A stretch of 64,000 nucleotides of DNA from Allium sativum (taxonomy: Eukaryota > Streptophyta > Magnoliopsida > Asparagales > Amaryllidaceae). The notes under the pieces are model-generated. The model saw nothing but the letters and a program-made list of their open reading frames with translations. It did not search any database and was not told where the DNA came from. Position 1 is the first letter of the stretch; every line of letters begins with the position of its first letter. Shown here in pieces: positions 34,813 to 46,730 of the stretch. A program made the translations under genes and the position numbers. The stretch spans positions 55,608,001 to 55,672,000 of the forward strand of contig CM060911.1 in assembly GCA_030737875.1 (NCBI GenBank). The letters run 5' to 3'.

Positions 34813-36199
34813 AAAGGTGTAATGACCTACTTTTTGACCGCTTTAAGTCGGTAATTAAACCAAACTGAAATGTTCTCAAAGGTAGATTGTTAGAGGTAAT
34901 AACGCATCAGAGCAGAGACAAAATACACTTTTTTACTTCACAATAATTTACATCATATTACATTGATCATCAAAGTAAATATTAGAGTACAAGAAGAGTA
35001 ACTACATCTACAGGGGGTCCAGAGTGCTCCAATCCTGCTCCATCTTTAATACAGCTTTGGCTAGAATGCAGTAATGTCAAAAGATATAGATCTAACCTAT
35101 AAGTACCTAACTACCAGGTTGCCCATGTGGAAAATAAGGGCATCCAGAGTTTGATGAGCAAAAAAATAAACTCTGAGTCAGTCATGGGACTGGTGTGAGA
35201 AACATAAAATAGACTACTATAAATAAGGTAACTTATAAGACCATACGGGTTTTCCCCTTAAGAATACCAGTGCATATAATTCGCAATGCTTTTTAGTAAA
35301 TGAAGCTATCATATGGCTCATCCACATCATACAATGCAAGAACACACCGCTGGGCGAGTTTAGTCCTTATGAGAACCAAAAATGCTTGATACGCGAAAGT
35401 CATTTGATATTATTATTAGTGCGAAGTGTGGAAAATCTATTCCCAAATAAACATATCAATCTTAGCCAACATAGGTATCATTGTATTATGCTGACATAAT
35501 CATATAGATCTAAAACCGTAAGGGCTCATATTGGAAATTGAATACAAACAATGCCAGGGAAAATAACCTTCCTTACCGAAGGAAACAACTTTAGTGGGAT
35601 GTTCTCGAAGAAACAAATGATGAATCTCTGCTAATACAAGGCCGGACAATCTCTATATGCTGACTCTGCTAGATGGCACATGAATATGACATTCCTCGGT
35701 CGTATCCAACCTTTAACCGAGCGCTCATTCCGACATCTACATAAAGAAGATTTCTACATAAGTAAATACCTAGGATCCGTACCATGGTAAAACTTTTTAT
35801 CTAGAAGGGAATGATCATACCCTAATGGGGATGACCTACATAACCTAGCTGGTTTAGGCCATTACCGGGTTGTGAAGCTTGATGAAGTCTAGTTACACAA
35901 AGCTACGCTTTACTCTAAAGCCATGTTGTAACAACTCAGAATTTTGGCAATAAGAATTAATTATTAGAATTTTAAAAATAGGATTTTTCGCAAATGATGG
36001 AATTTGACCATGAAACTTTAAGTGATACGTCCGTCTCAGAATTCTGGACAACTTTCATGTTTGGAGATTCGTGAATGGAGTCCATATGAAAAAGTTATGG
36101 ACGAAATATGATAATGGATGGAAAAATAAATAAACTAGAAAAATTAAATATAATATACCTTGTTTAACTAGCCGTCCTAGGCAATTGACGACCCAGGCG

Positions 36200-36216
36200 G
36201 TCGACCAGTGGTCGAC
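36200..36216. promoter_or_regulatory. GTCGAC pair in the solo LTR U3
   Basis: GTCGACCAGTGGTCGAC places two hexamers 11 bp apart, about 120 bp upstream of the TATA box at 36338. Flanked by GACGACCC and GTTAGATCACCC. Confidence 0.75.
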
Positions 36217-36337
36217 CCACTAGGCGTTAGATCACCCAGTGATAGTTTGGGTTGGTAAGGTTAGTTTATAATATATTAAAAATGAATGGATTGATGTTAA
36301 TTAAAATAGATCTAACGGTCCAAGGCCAAATCACTCC

Positions 36338-36345
36338 TATAAAAA
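36338..36345 (+). promoter_or_regulatory. TATA box of the 35927-39567 LTR
   Basis: CCTATAAAAAAGGGG, a strong plant TATA context, about 410 bp into the LTR in its plus orientation. Confidence 0.6.
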
Positions 36346-39300
36346 AGGGGTAAAGCCTCATTTTTTCCACACAAATTTACGGGCAGTAGCGAAGCCCTGC
36401 CATTTTCCTCCCTCTTCTTACCTAATTTCTAAAATAAAAATATAATCATATACAGCAAATAATATCCAATTCATATAGAATTGAGAGGATTATCAGATCC
36501 AATGGAAAAGAATGCAATATGACGTTCCAAATCATATTCTCTCCTTTCTTCCTATTTTCTTACATCTCTATAGATCTGAAATTTATCCCCTTTTCGGATA
36601 AAATGCAGATTTATAAAAAGTTAGGAATTGTAGGCCTAAAAGGTTTAAACTTTGGATTTGGATTCTTTAAGGTGAGTGAGAAATTTATGAATACAGTTAT
36701 AATAACCTATCTATTTCATTTGAATTAGATGTAAATTTTTATGCCTTCTATCAGATGTATTCGCTAAATTATTGTAATTAGGTTGACATCCATCAGATCT
36801 AATTATAAATATTGTTAAAACTTATATATTATAAATTGTGGTTAGGCATAAATACTAATTGTGGGATTCTAAAATTTGTTTATACTTATTTCCTAAAATT
36901 ATGTTATAAAATGTATTGTGGACATTGCATAATACTGTAGATCCGGAAATCAGTCCCATTAAAAACCATTTAGATGTATTTATATTCCAAATCTCTATTT
37001 TTTTGTGTTGAATAATAAATTATGTGAATCTCAGATAAAATGTTAAATTTGTGTGATGGTAATATTAAAATAAATATGCCTGTTTTGTATTCAATATTGT
37101 TGGGTTTTGGCTTAATTGTTGTAAATGTGCCATTTTCCCTCTTTTTGAATAAAAAGATATGATTTTGAATTCACAAGAAGTAAAAAAGATTAAAAAGGGG
37201 AAAAGTGGTGCAAACGTACGTATAAACATAAATATAAATATTTGTATGTAGTTTGCATCAACTATTCCAAAAAAATATGTAAGCATATATATTTCTTGTG
37301 AATTTGAAATATGTCTATTCCACAAGTCAAGCATAATTTACAATAATTACAGCTAACAGTCTTTTTGGAAGATTAAAACCTTTTGGCATGATTGAGTGTA
37401 AAAAAGAATGTTTGGTTATTGATTAAACCAAATCATTAAATGTAATAATAATAATAAAAGATAACTACGTTGATCGTACGAAAACATAAAAATAAACATA
37501 TACATATTATCTGTCCAAATCAGCGTAAAAAGGTAAAATTTACATGGTATTGAATGTTTGAATGATGTTCAATTATGGAGTCATATAAAAATATAATCCA
37601 TTTTGAATTAATATATTTTTGGTAACCATTGTAGCAATTAATATTATTTATTGCTGTAAATAGGACCGCAAATCAATAAATAACAATTCTAACCAATGTT
37701 GATTACGGAAAGTAAATATATTAGGATAATGGTTACGATTCCTAAATTAATTAGGATAAATTTTGTGCATCACAATTAGGAAACTTGAATTATAACCGCA
37801 TTTAGACACGAGGTTAAGCTTAACTTGTGGAAGAAGTCTGGCCGGAACCAACCGGTAAATCCAACATCCGTAGTTGGTCAGCTTAATGTGAGGGGTCTAG
37901 TGCATAAATATAAATGTACCAAGGCACGAGGTTAAGTTCAACTTGTGGTAGAAGCCTACCTGGAACCGACCGGCAGATCCAACATCTACAAGTGGTCAAC
38001 TTAATGTGAGAGGTCTGGTTCACTAGTAATATATATATCATGCAACAAATAAATAAATAGATAAGAATAGTAATTGTCTGTTGGGGTACAACAAATAGAT
38101 ACATTCGGACTGATAAATGGTTGCCTTAGGAAAATATGATCATTATGGTCATAAAGGGCAATAAACAAAGAAATAAGACGTAAATGGGTGTAATAAGGGG
38201 ATTAATGGATTTTGATTGTTGTTTAAATACTAAGTCCAATTAGGGAAGTAATTAAATAAATATCCTATGGTAAAGAGGATATAACTTTCCTTGTTTACAG
38301 TAATGTATATATAACTTATAATTAAAAATATAGTTGGAGTTAGTAGGTTAATGATATAAAAATATTATTAACCACAGTAATCGGTGATGATAATAAACCT
38401 TATGCATATAATATTTCCATGAAGAGTAACTAAATGGAAAAGACGTAAAGACCTGGCCCACTTTATCCGAATAGGGAAAGCTACTAAGGGCTAATGGAGT
38501 ACGTACCTGATAACCTTCGCGTGTAGTCCGCTTCCTGGGTATTAAGTGGCTAGGGTTAAAGAGTCCACCTGGGAATATGTCTTTCACTATTGGGGTTTTA
38601 AACGGCATGTGTACGTATTGATTACCGAAACTTAAATATTTAAAATGTCAGATATGGCTACCAATCCTACGGGAAGTAGTAAGAGACTAAAGGGGTTATC
38701 TGATAAGGTCAGCCAGAGGTATAGCGAGCGATAAAATACCATCTCTCACCTTATACGAGGCAAGGGTTTATGCGTGAATGACGGAAGCCCTAGCTAGTAA
38801 GGCCCGTAGCTAGTGCTCTATAGTTTACAATAATGTGGAACAAGTTATCGAGAGGTATTAAGCAACTAATAAGTCTACCGACCAATAAGTCCACCTAGGG
38901 TCTTAAGTGATCCAGAGAATCCACTTTATCTATCATTGATAGTGAGGTAGTAAACAATAATAGGAAAGTGGATGGAAAGGTATATACATGTATAAGAACC
39001 CCGCAATTAGGGGTTCACTTCTCGGTTTAATAATCAGTTGAATTATGGGGGTTTCCTAAATATATGCGTAAACGCTCTATCTCGGTATTATAGCTTGGAA
39101 CACTACCATAGGAAGAGTAATAGGGTCGTGCGTAAACATCTACAAGGTTAGGTTAGAATCACTAACCTTGGTAGGCATACATCTTTGGTTGAACTAAACG
39201 AGATACATTTGTGTATTATAATCCGTGTTGTACATTTCCTGTTCACCAGAATTTTATTGTTCTGACCCCCCTCCTCATTACAACCACCCAGGTTTTCTAG

Positions 39301-39783
39301 AGAAGGCCGGGTTCTCACAAGTGTTCTAGTTGGCTTTCGGTTCTCGTTCTATCTCATGCTCGGTACTGGGAAAGTGACTTACTTTAAAAAGGTAGTTGCT
39401 TGAGTTAATATTAATTATCCTATTTTGTTTCACGAGTTATCTTATCGTAATCTGATTATTCTCATGCTCATTTATAGTAGGTACTAGATCTACACGCTCC
39501 ATGCTTGGATGTGTTCAATTGTTGATTTTTGTCCAAATTTGGGCCCAAAAAGGTGTGGGGTGTTACACATGCTTTGATCATCAGTAGCTCAATAATTTGG
39601 CATGCTATATAATTGATAATCACTAACCATATCACCTTTGAGCTCATACATAACAAAGAAGGGTGTTAAGCTAATATAATAAATTTTCCGCAACCAATAT
39701 AAATATGTTTAGTAAAGATCAACCAATATATTAAAAAATACAATGTCAAACACACATCCATATAAGTTCATTTTGGGTCTGAC

Positions 39784-42135
39784 TGTGACGATCCCAAAAT
39801 CCGAGGGGCGGTATTAAGGATAATCATTAGGAAATAACACATTAATCATCATAGCAGAGTACAGATAATAGCAGAAACAATAAATAAAATAATTTAACAT
39901 GGATATGACAGCGGAATCACAACATGTAGGAATATCAGAATAGCATAACGTGGGGATACACTTAGTAAAAAGAAAGGGAAGTGATCAGTCATCATCGCCA
40001 GAGGCGGAATACATACATGCAGTGACATAATAAGAGTATCAGTCTACATCGCCGAAGGCGGAATACATACATGCATCTAATTCGCACGCAGGCGGCATGT
40101 TTATATTTTTTTTTTTCCACAAACTAATCCTATGTGGTTTCAACCAAATATTTTCCAATCACAATTGGGTATTTTTCAACCACAATCAACCAATATCAAT
40201 CACAAACAATCCCAAACAATCAATCAATTCCAACCAATAAATATCGTCCATGGTTTGTGGACGAGGGGCGTATATATATATATATATATAGATATTTATA
40301 TATAGCAGTTCATTTTCAACTCATATATAATATTTATAAAAAGGAGTTGAAGAGTGAGAAATCCTCACCAATAGCTATCCACTCACACGATTGATTTCCT
40401 TAATAGAAACTTCGTCTACTTCGCCTTGTTGTTGCTTTCTGACTGTATCCTCTACATAGGTAAAAATCGAATTTTACTATGTTATTCAATATATAAAGAT
40501 TGCACTTTGACTTCGCTATTAAATATAAAGATTATATTTTTATTATTCTTTCAAAAATGCAGTTTTTTTTCCTTTTAGAAAAATGCAGTTTTTTTCTATA
40601 TTCTTTTAAAAACAGTTTTGCCTTTTTAGAAAAAATCAGTTTTTCTTTTATTAAAAATGCAGTTTTACTCTTATTAAAAATGCAGTTTTTCTATTCTTAA
40701 AAATGCAGTTTTTCTATCTTCAAAAATGCAGTTTTTCTATCTTCAAAAATGCAGTTTTTCTATTCTTAAAAATGCAGTTTTTCTATCTTCAAAAATGCAG
40801 TTTTTTACTTTTTTAAAAAATGCAGTTTTTACTTTTTTAAAAAATGCAGTTTTTACTTTTTACTTTTAAAAAAATTCTGTTTTGATTTCTTTTAAAAACA
40901 GTTTTAAAATCTTTTAAAAACATGCAGTTTTTAAAATCTTATTCAAAATTTCTGTTTCAACTTCTTTTTAAAAACAGTTTTAAAATCTTTTAAAAACATG
41001 CAGTTTTTAAAATCTTTTTTATAAATTTCTGTTTTAAAATCTTTTTAAAAACATGCAGTTTTTAAAATCTTTTTTTTATAAATTTCTGTTTTAACTTTTT
41101 TTTTTTAAAAACAGTTTTTAAAACTTTATAAAAAAAACAGTTTTCATAAGTTTCTTCTTTTAAAAATTCTGTTTTAAAAACTTAAAACGAAAATCAGTTT
41201 TATAATTCATATAAAAAAAAAGAAAACAGTTTATACATTCTGTAAAACAAAACAAAAATCAAAAATAAAAATAAAATCAAATTAAACGCTCACCTAGGTA
41301 TGCGAAGGGGAGGAGAAGATTGGTCGGCGGCTCGATCGTCAGGGGCTTCGAAGTCTGGAGGGCGGCGGCTTCGGAGTATTTAGGGTTTCTTCTTTTTTTT
41401 TTTTTATTTGCTTTGTTTTATAATTAACTGATCGGGGGGGGGGGGGGCCAACGAGGAAGAAAAAGGGGGAAGTGTATATTTTTTTTTTTTTTTTTTATAT
41501 TATTTAATTATTAAATTATGCACAAGGGTTGACTTTTACATACGACCTCGAAATGAGGTCCACCGCCTGTCGTCCATAGCGTTTTACCCCCATTCCGAAC
41601 ACAATGGGATATGTATCGCAAGCTGGTTTGATCGTTACAATCAGTTTCTGTTGAAATTTACCATTTAAATCCTTATATTGAATTTAAACGTACATTTCAA
41701 ATTACCGGGGTCACATACTAACTAGAGAAATTCCAGAAAAATATTTTCTAGTTTCGTATTGACGATACGGTCCTAACAAAACTAGTTTCGTCGAATTCTG
41801 AGACCGTTTGAAAAATGGCCAATTTCCAGTCGATTAAATTCAATAGAAACTGGTCAAACGCGTTTTCTTTTGCCACGCTCACATATTGATTCGAAAAATT
41901 ATGAAATTTGAAACCTAGCAATAGTTTGACATCCCGGACCCAACAAAAGTGGTTTCGTCGAATTCCGAGGCCATATGCAAAATATCAATTTTCAAACTGA
42001 CTTACTATTTCTTAACTCTCTAATTTATTGAAATATTCTATATTTTATGGAAATAGGCTATTTAATCATTCAAATTTCTTGTTAATAACCGAATTTAAAA
42101 ATTTTAAACTGGTTCACATTTTCCGGGTTATTACA
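39784..42135 (-). repeat. E3 left LTR (3' LTR in element orientation)
   Basis: Starts TGTGACGATCCCAAAATCCG and ends CCGGGTTATTACA. U3 (right end) holds two ~170 bp direct repeats around TTTCGTCGAATTC (41783 and 41951), a GACCTC...GAGGTC inverted repeat (41547-41563) and a run of 14 G (41434-41447). Confidence 0.95.
40553..41240. repeat. Array of self-complementary AAAAATGCAGTTTTT units, left LTR
   Basis: More than a dozen copies of AAAAATGCAGTTTTT and shortened AAAAACAGTTTT forms, first about 22 bp apart (with TCTATCTTC spacers), then in longer ACATGCAGTTTTTAAAATC units. Each unit can pair with itself or with its neighbours. Open frames here (66 codons at 40500-40700) are low-complexity artefacts. 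Confidence 0.9.
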
Positions 42136-42149
42136 ATCTCCCCCACTTA
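42136..42149 (-). other. E3 polypurine tract
   Basis: TAAGTGGGGGAGAT on the minus strand abuts the LTR start TGTAATAACCC. Confidence 0.88.
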
Positions 42150-42236
42150 AAACTTTTCGTCCTCGAAAAGGAAATAATAGTTAAGCAGGAAATAAAATGT
42201 AAATGCAAAGTATTGTAAAGGTACCTTGCACCGGAG

Positions 42237-45200
42237 TTAGTCAGAGATGTCCACTCTGCATTTGGGATAGGCTTGTTTAATGCTTTCCTCAGTTTCCCAA
42301 GTACAGTCTCTAGGATCACTACTCCACTGCACTTTGACTAAGTGAATCTTTTTCCTCCTTAGCTCTCTGGTTTCTTTGCCAACTATCTTTAATGGATCCC
42401 TCTTGAGTGCTAATTCTGGAGTTATGTCAACATCCTGTTGTGCTGCTTCTTCCACAACAAGATCTGGATCATGAACATGCTTTCTGAGTTGAGATACGTG
42501 GAATACATTATGTACACCAGGCAACCAATCTGGTAATGATACCCTATATGCAAGAGTTCCAATCCGTTCAAGTATAGGAAAGGGACCAATAAATCTCGGT
42601 GCCAACTTCCCAGTCTTGCCGAATCTGATTACTCCTCGCATTGGAGAAACTCTTAGATAAACATAATCGCCAACGGCAAATGATATATCCCTTCTTCTCG
42701 CATCAGCATAACTTTTCTGTCGGCTCTGTGCGGTTTTTAATCTCTTCTTAATGGAATCGACTTTATCCGATGCTTCTTGAATCATATCGGGCCCTAACAC
42801 AAGTCTGTTGCCAGGTTCTACCCAACATGCGGGAGATCTGCACGGTCTACCGTATAGTGCTTCAAATGGGGACATTCCCAAACTTGCTTGATAGCTATTG
42901 TTGTAAGAGAATTCTGCTAAATGTAAATGATCTTCCCATGAGCCTCCAAAATCAATAACGCAAGCCCGCAGCAAATCTTCTAAAATTCTATTCACCCGCT
43001 CAGTTTGGCCGTCTGTCTGAGGGTGATAAGCGGTGCTTAGATTTAATTTGGTTCCCAATTCCGTCTGGAATGCTTCCCAGAATTTGCTAGTGAACAGGGG
43101 ATCTCTATCGCTGACTATACTGAGCGGTACTCCATGGAGTTTAACAATTTCTTTGAAGTAAATTTGCGCCAGACTTTGAGCCGTTCTGTTGGATCGGACA
43201 GGGATAAAATGGGCAGTCTTCGTGAAGCGATCTACGATCACCCATATACTGTCGTTTCCTTTTCTAGTTCGAGGCAAGCCATCGATAAAATCCATCGAGA
43301 TTTGTTCCCACTTCCAACCTGGAATTTCTAATGGTTGTAATAATCCAGCCAATTTCTGCTGATCACTCTTGACTAGTTGGCAAGTGGAGCATCTGCTAAC
43401 ATATATTGAAATATCTCTTTTCATCGCCTTCCACCAGAATGTGCGTTTAATATCATTATACATTTTGCTCACACCGGGATGGATACTTAATTTGGATTTG
43501 TGGCATTCATCAAGTATTTCTCTTCTGAGCTCGGGAAGGTTTGGGATGCAGATTCTACCTTTTAATCTTAGAACTCCCTTGTCATCGAGTCTAAAACTTG
43601 TGGATTCACCTTCTTTGATTCTTTGACTGATTCTTTGAATAAATTCATCGTCATTCTGAAGAATAGCAATCTTATCTTGTAAGGAAGAAGTAATGATAAA
43701 ACTGGCAATGATTTCATTTTTCCTGCTGAGCGCATCTGCCACAACATTGGCTTTCCCTGGAGTGTATATAATTTCAAAATCGTATGCTGCAAGGAATTCT
43801 AACCAACGCTGTTGCCTCAAGTTTAAATCTTTCTGGGTGAACAGGTATTTCAAGGATTGATGATCAGTGTATAGTTCGAATTTCTCGCCCAATAGATAAT
43901 GCCTCCATATTCTTAAAGCAAACACGATAGCTAATAACTCAAGATCATGAGTAGCATAGTTTCTTTCATGTGGCTTTAGTTGACGACTGGCATATGCGAT
44001 CACTTGGCCTTTTTGCATTAACACTGCTCCTAGCCCTCTAATAGAAGCATCTGTCCATACTGTCAAGTCTTGGTTACCTTCTATTATTGTCAATACCGGA
44101 GCGGTTGTTAACTTCAGTTTCAGCTCTTGGAAAGCTTCTTCACATTCAGGAGTCCATCTGAATTTTTCATGCTTCTTTGTAAGCTTTGTCAAAACTCCTG
44201 ATATCTTTGAAAAATCCTGAACGAATTTCCGATAGTAACTAGCTAATCCAAGGAAACTTCGAACTTCAGTGGGTGTAGTGGGTTGTTTCCAGTTCTGAAT
44301 CGCTGTAATTTTGCTTGGGTCTACAGCAATTCCTTCTTTTGATACGACGTGCCCAAGGAATTTAACTTCATTCTGCCAGAAGACACACTTAGAAAATTTA
44401 GCTTTCAAAACATTTCTTCTTAGAATTTCCAACACTTGTTCTAAATGTTTTGCATGCTCTTCTTCCGACTTAGAGTAGATTAGAATGTCATCGATGAAGA
44501 CTAGAACAAATTTATTCAACACACCACGGAACACTCTGTTCATAAGATCAACGAAGTATGCCGGAGCGTTGCACAAGCCGAACGGCATTACTAACCATTC
44601 GTAGAATAGATCGGGACCCCTGAAGGCTGTCAAAGGAACACAGTCTTCGGCTATACGCAATTGGTGGAAACCTGTAGCTAGGTCCATTCTGGAGAATACG
44701 GTTGCTCCATTTAATTGATCTAACAGATCGTCTATTCGGGGCAAAGGATATTTGTTCTTCAGTGTTTGTTTGTTGAGATCCCTGTAATCGACGCAAAGTC
44801 TTAGAGTACCGTCTGATTTAGGGACAAATACTACTGCGGCTCCCCATGCTGAAAAGCTTGGTCTGATCAGACCTTTCCAAAGTAATTCTCGGGTTTGGCT
44901 ACTTAGCTCTTCTTTTTCTTTCGGGGCCATTCTTCTTATTGGATGGACTACTGGTCGAGCATTCGGAATTAGATCAATTCTAAATTCAATTTCTCTTTGC
45001 GGTGGTAAGTTCTCTACTTCTTCAAACACATCCGCATAATTTTTCACGACCGGTATCTTTTCTATTGAAGGGGGAGTAATTTCTAAAGAAGCCCAGAATT
45101 CTGTTCTATTAATTTCTGCACCGAGACATGGTATGGTGATATGCCCCGATTTTGTTTCAACTTTAACGATTCTTTCGGCACATCTAACTTCGGCCTTATA

Positions 45201-46469
45201 TGTTGTCAACCAGTCAAGTCCCAATATCATATCAAATTCGGAAAGGTCCATGACAATCGAATCAAAAGGAAATCGGTATCGAGAAAAAGAAATAGGCACT
45301 TTACAATATATACCGAGACTAACAGAACCTCCTATCGGGTTTTGGACTTTAATCGGTTCCCTTAGAATTCTTTGTTTTAATTTTAACTTGTGTACAATTT
45401 TACCAGAAATAAAGCTACGAGATGCACCGGTATCAAAAAGTACAGAAACAGGAATATTTTTGATAGTAAGGGTACCTCCCAAGACATCGGGTTTACCTGA
45501 GCCGTCGGTGATAGCTGGCGGGGTATTCCCGTCATATACATGCGCCACTTGTGCGCTCTTCTTCAAAGGACACTTATTGCTGTAGTGCCCCTTCTGGTGG
45601 CAGTTGTAGCATTCAACTGAGTCACTGGCCCTTGGCTTCTTTGGAGCTTTGCATACATTAGAGAAATGGCCGGGCTTCCCGCAATTGTAGCAGTTGCCTT
45701 TTGGGATCTTTGCGGGTTTTTGAGTCGCGGCCGCGGTGATGCTAGATTCAGGTTGGTCATTCGAGGTCTTGCGCTTAATCCCTGCTTGGCTCTTAGCGCG
45801 GTCCTGGGTAGCATGCCTCTCATCCAGGTCCTCGTAGTTGCAAGCCATCTCTACGAGCTCTGTAAAAGAAAGTTTTATGTTGCTCATCGCCCTATCATGA
45901 TATTTGCGCTTCAGCCCAAAAATGAATCTCTTATTCTTCGCTTTGTCGGTCAAAACCAACTCTGGGGCATAGCGCGATAGCTGAGTGAACTTATTCAGAT
46001 AGTCTTGAATTGAGAGGTCTCCCTGCTGGAGATTAGCAAATTGCTCCCGCATCCTCTCAAGAGCTTGTTCTGGCACAAACTTCTCATTGAATAAAGTCCT
46101 GAACTGCTCCCATGTTCGGATAGTACCAGCTGCATCTCCAGAAGTAATGGCGTCCCACCACAGCTCTGCCTCTTCCTGAAGAAGCCAAATGCCCAGTCGG
46201 GCTTTATTGTTAGTTCCCATGCCCATACCTTCGAATATTTTCTCGCAGGTCTTTAGCCAAGCGATAGCTTCAGTCACTGTGCCTGTGCCTGTAAAAGGTT
46301 TCCCTCCAAGATTTCGGTATCTCTTTGCCACTTTATCCAACTCAAAGTCTTCGGGAGCTGGTGCCTGAATAATAGGGATCTCTGCAGCTACGGGGATATT
46401 CCCCCGTCCTCTTGCTGCATCTCCTCGGCCTCCACGGCCTCCTCTGGCTGCTGCTGCTCGTGTAGCCAT
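42237..46469 (-). CDS. E3 Gag-Pol polyprotein, 1410 aa
   Basis: Polyprotein of a Ty3/gypsy chromovirus; it should be cut into capsid and enzymes that copy the element RNA to DNA in cytoplasmic particles and integrate it in the nucleus. Visible parts: Arg/Gly-rich start (1-25), gag capsid (about 45-225), CCHC knuckles at 260-273 and 287-300, protease with DTGA at 346-349, reverse transcriptase (about 485-720; DLATGFHQL at 596-604, active site FIDD 658-661), RNase H (TDAS at 806-809, TDH at 868-870), integrase zinc site H990/H997/C1027/C1030, and catalytic triad D1060, D1121, E1157 with the exact 35-residue spacing. It ends in a chromodomain-like tail ([19 protein letters not shown], 1378-1396) that in this family guides integration to heterochromatin. 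No stop or frameshift. The ATG is 261 bp inside the LTR boundary, leaving room for the primer site and leader. Nothing after integrase suggests an envelope gene. Confidence 0.95.
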   Translation of the reverse strand: MATRAAAARGGRGGRGDAARGRGNIPVAAEIPIIQAPAPEDFELDKVAKRYRNLGGKPFTGTGTVTEAIAWLKTCEKIFEGMGMGTNNKARLGIWLLQEEAELWWDAITSGDAAGTIRTWEQFRTLFNEKFVPEQALERMREQFANLQQGDLSIQDYLNKFTQLSRYAPELVLTDKAKNKRFIFGLKRKYHDRAMSNIKLSFTELVEMACNYEDLDERHATQDRAKSQAGIKRKTSNDQPESSITAAATQKPAKIPKGNCYNCGKPGHFSNVCKAPKKPRASDSVECYNCHQKGHYSNKCPLKKSAQVAHVYDGNTPPAITDGSGKPDVLGGTLTIKNIPVSVLFDTGASRSFISGKIVHKLKLKQRILREPIKVQNPIGGSVSLGIYCKVPISFSRYRFPFDSIVMDLSEFDMILGLDWLTTYKAEVRCAERIVKVETKSGHITIPCLGAEINRTEFWASLEITPPSIEKIPVVKNYADVFEEVENLPPQREIEFRIDLIPNARPVVHPIRRMAPKEKEELSSQTRELLWKGLIRPSFSAWGAAVVFVPKSDGTLRLCVDYRDLNKQTLKNKYPLPRIDDLLDQLNGATVFSRMDLATGFHQLRIAEDCVPLTAFRGPDLFYEWLVMPFGLCNAPAYFVDLMNRVFRGVLNKFVLVFIDDILIYSKSEEEHAKHLEQVLEILRRNVLKAKFSKCVFWQNEVKFLGHVVSKEGIAVDPSKITAIQNWKQPTTPTEVRSFLGLASYYRKFVQDFSKISGVLTKLTKKHEKFRWTPECEEAFQELKLKLTTAPVLTIIEGNQDLTVWTDASIRGLGAVLMQKGQVIAYASRQLKPHERNYATHDLELLAIVFALRIWRHYLLGEKFELYTDHQSLKYLFTQKDLNLRQQRWLEFLAAYDFEIIYTPGKANVVADALSRKNEIIASFIITSSLQDKIAILQNDDEFIQRISQRIKEGESTSFRLDDKGVLRLKGRICIPNLPELRREILDECHKSKLSIHPGVSKMYNDIKRTFWWKAMKRDISIYVSRCSTCQLVKSDQQKLAGLLQPLEIPGWKWEQISMDFIDGLPRTRKGNDSIWVIVDRFTKTAHFIPVRSNRTAQSLAQIYFKEIVKLHGVPLSIVSDRDPLFTSKFWEAFQTELGTKLNLSTAYHPQTDGQTERVNRILEDLLRACVIDFGGSWEDHLHLAEFSYNNSYQASLGMSPFEALYGRPCRSPACWVEPGNRLVLGPDMIQEASDKVDSIKKRLKTAQSRQKSYADARRRDISFAVGDYVYLRVSPMRGVIRFGKTGKLAPRFIGPFPILERIGTLAYRVSLPDWLPGVHNVFHVSQLRKHVHDPDLVVEEAAQQDVDITPELALKRDPLKIVGKETRELRRKKIHLVKVQWSSDPRDCTWETEESIKQAYPKCRVDISD

Positions 46470-46710
46470 CTAAGAATACTGTATAAGCAAGAAAAGAGTC
46501 AAGCTCACAGATTTGATAATTTTCATAAATGATAAAGCAAGGAAATACAAGGAAAGATAATGATGATGTACTGATCAAATTGTTTTGCTAATCTGCTTAG
46601 CTCATTCTAGGATATTGCTAATCCTATCTCTAATGAGCTACTCGCATTAGAACACTACTGATTCTATTCTGACGAGGTGTTTAATGTGTTAGATCCCAGA
46701 ACTAAGGTTA

Positions 46711-46728
46711 ACCAAAGCTCTGATACCA
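46711..46728 (-). other. E3 primer binding site
   Basis: TGGTATCAGAGCTTTGGT on the minus strand, two bases inside the right LTR; a perfect 12-base core for initiator-Met tRNA. Confidence 0.92.
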
Positions 46729-46730
46729 AC

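Larger units (their letters stand above)
35927..39567 (+). mobile_element. Solo LTR, 3.6 kb, inside the E5 left LTR
   Basis: Starts TGTAACAACTCAGAATTTTG and ends GGTGTGGGGTGTTACA, the reverse orientation of the E2 LTR, whose ends read TGTAACACCCC...GTTGTTACA on the plus strand. Flanks CATGT and CATGC match at 4 of 5 bases. The E5 right LTR has the empty site (AAAGCCATGATTTGATCATC at 57004-57023). No primer site, polypurine tract or coding region accompanies it. It carries GTCGAC palindromes and a TATA box in U3. Two related ~100 bp segments near 37800 and 37920 (CACGAGGTTAAG, AACTTGTGG) form a degenerate internal repeat. Confidence 0.85.

Noticed and set aside
40500..40700. 66-codon Phe-rich frame, repeated identically at 47443-47643
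   Set aside because: Low-complexity repeat within the E3 LTRs; the identity only reflects LTR duplication.
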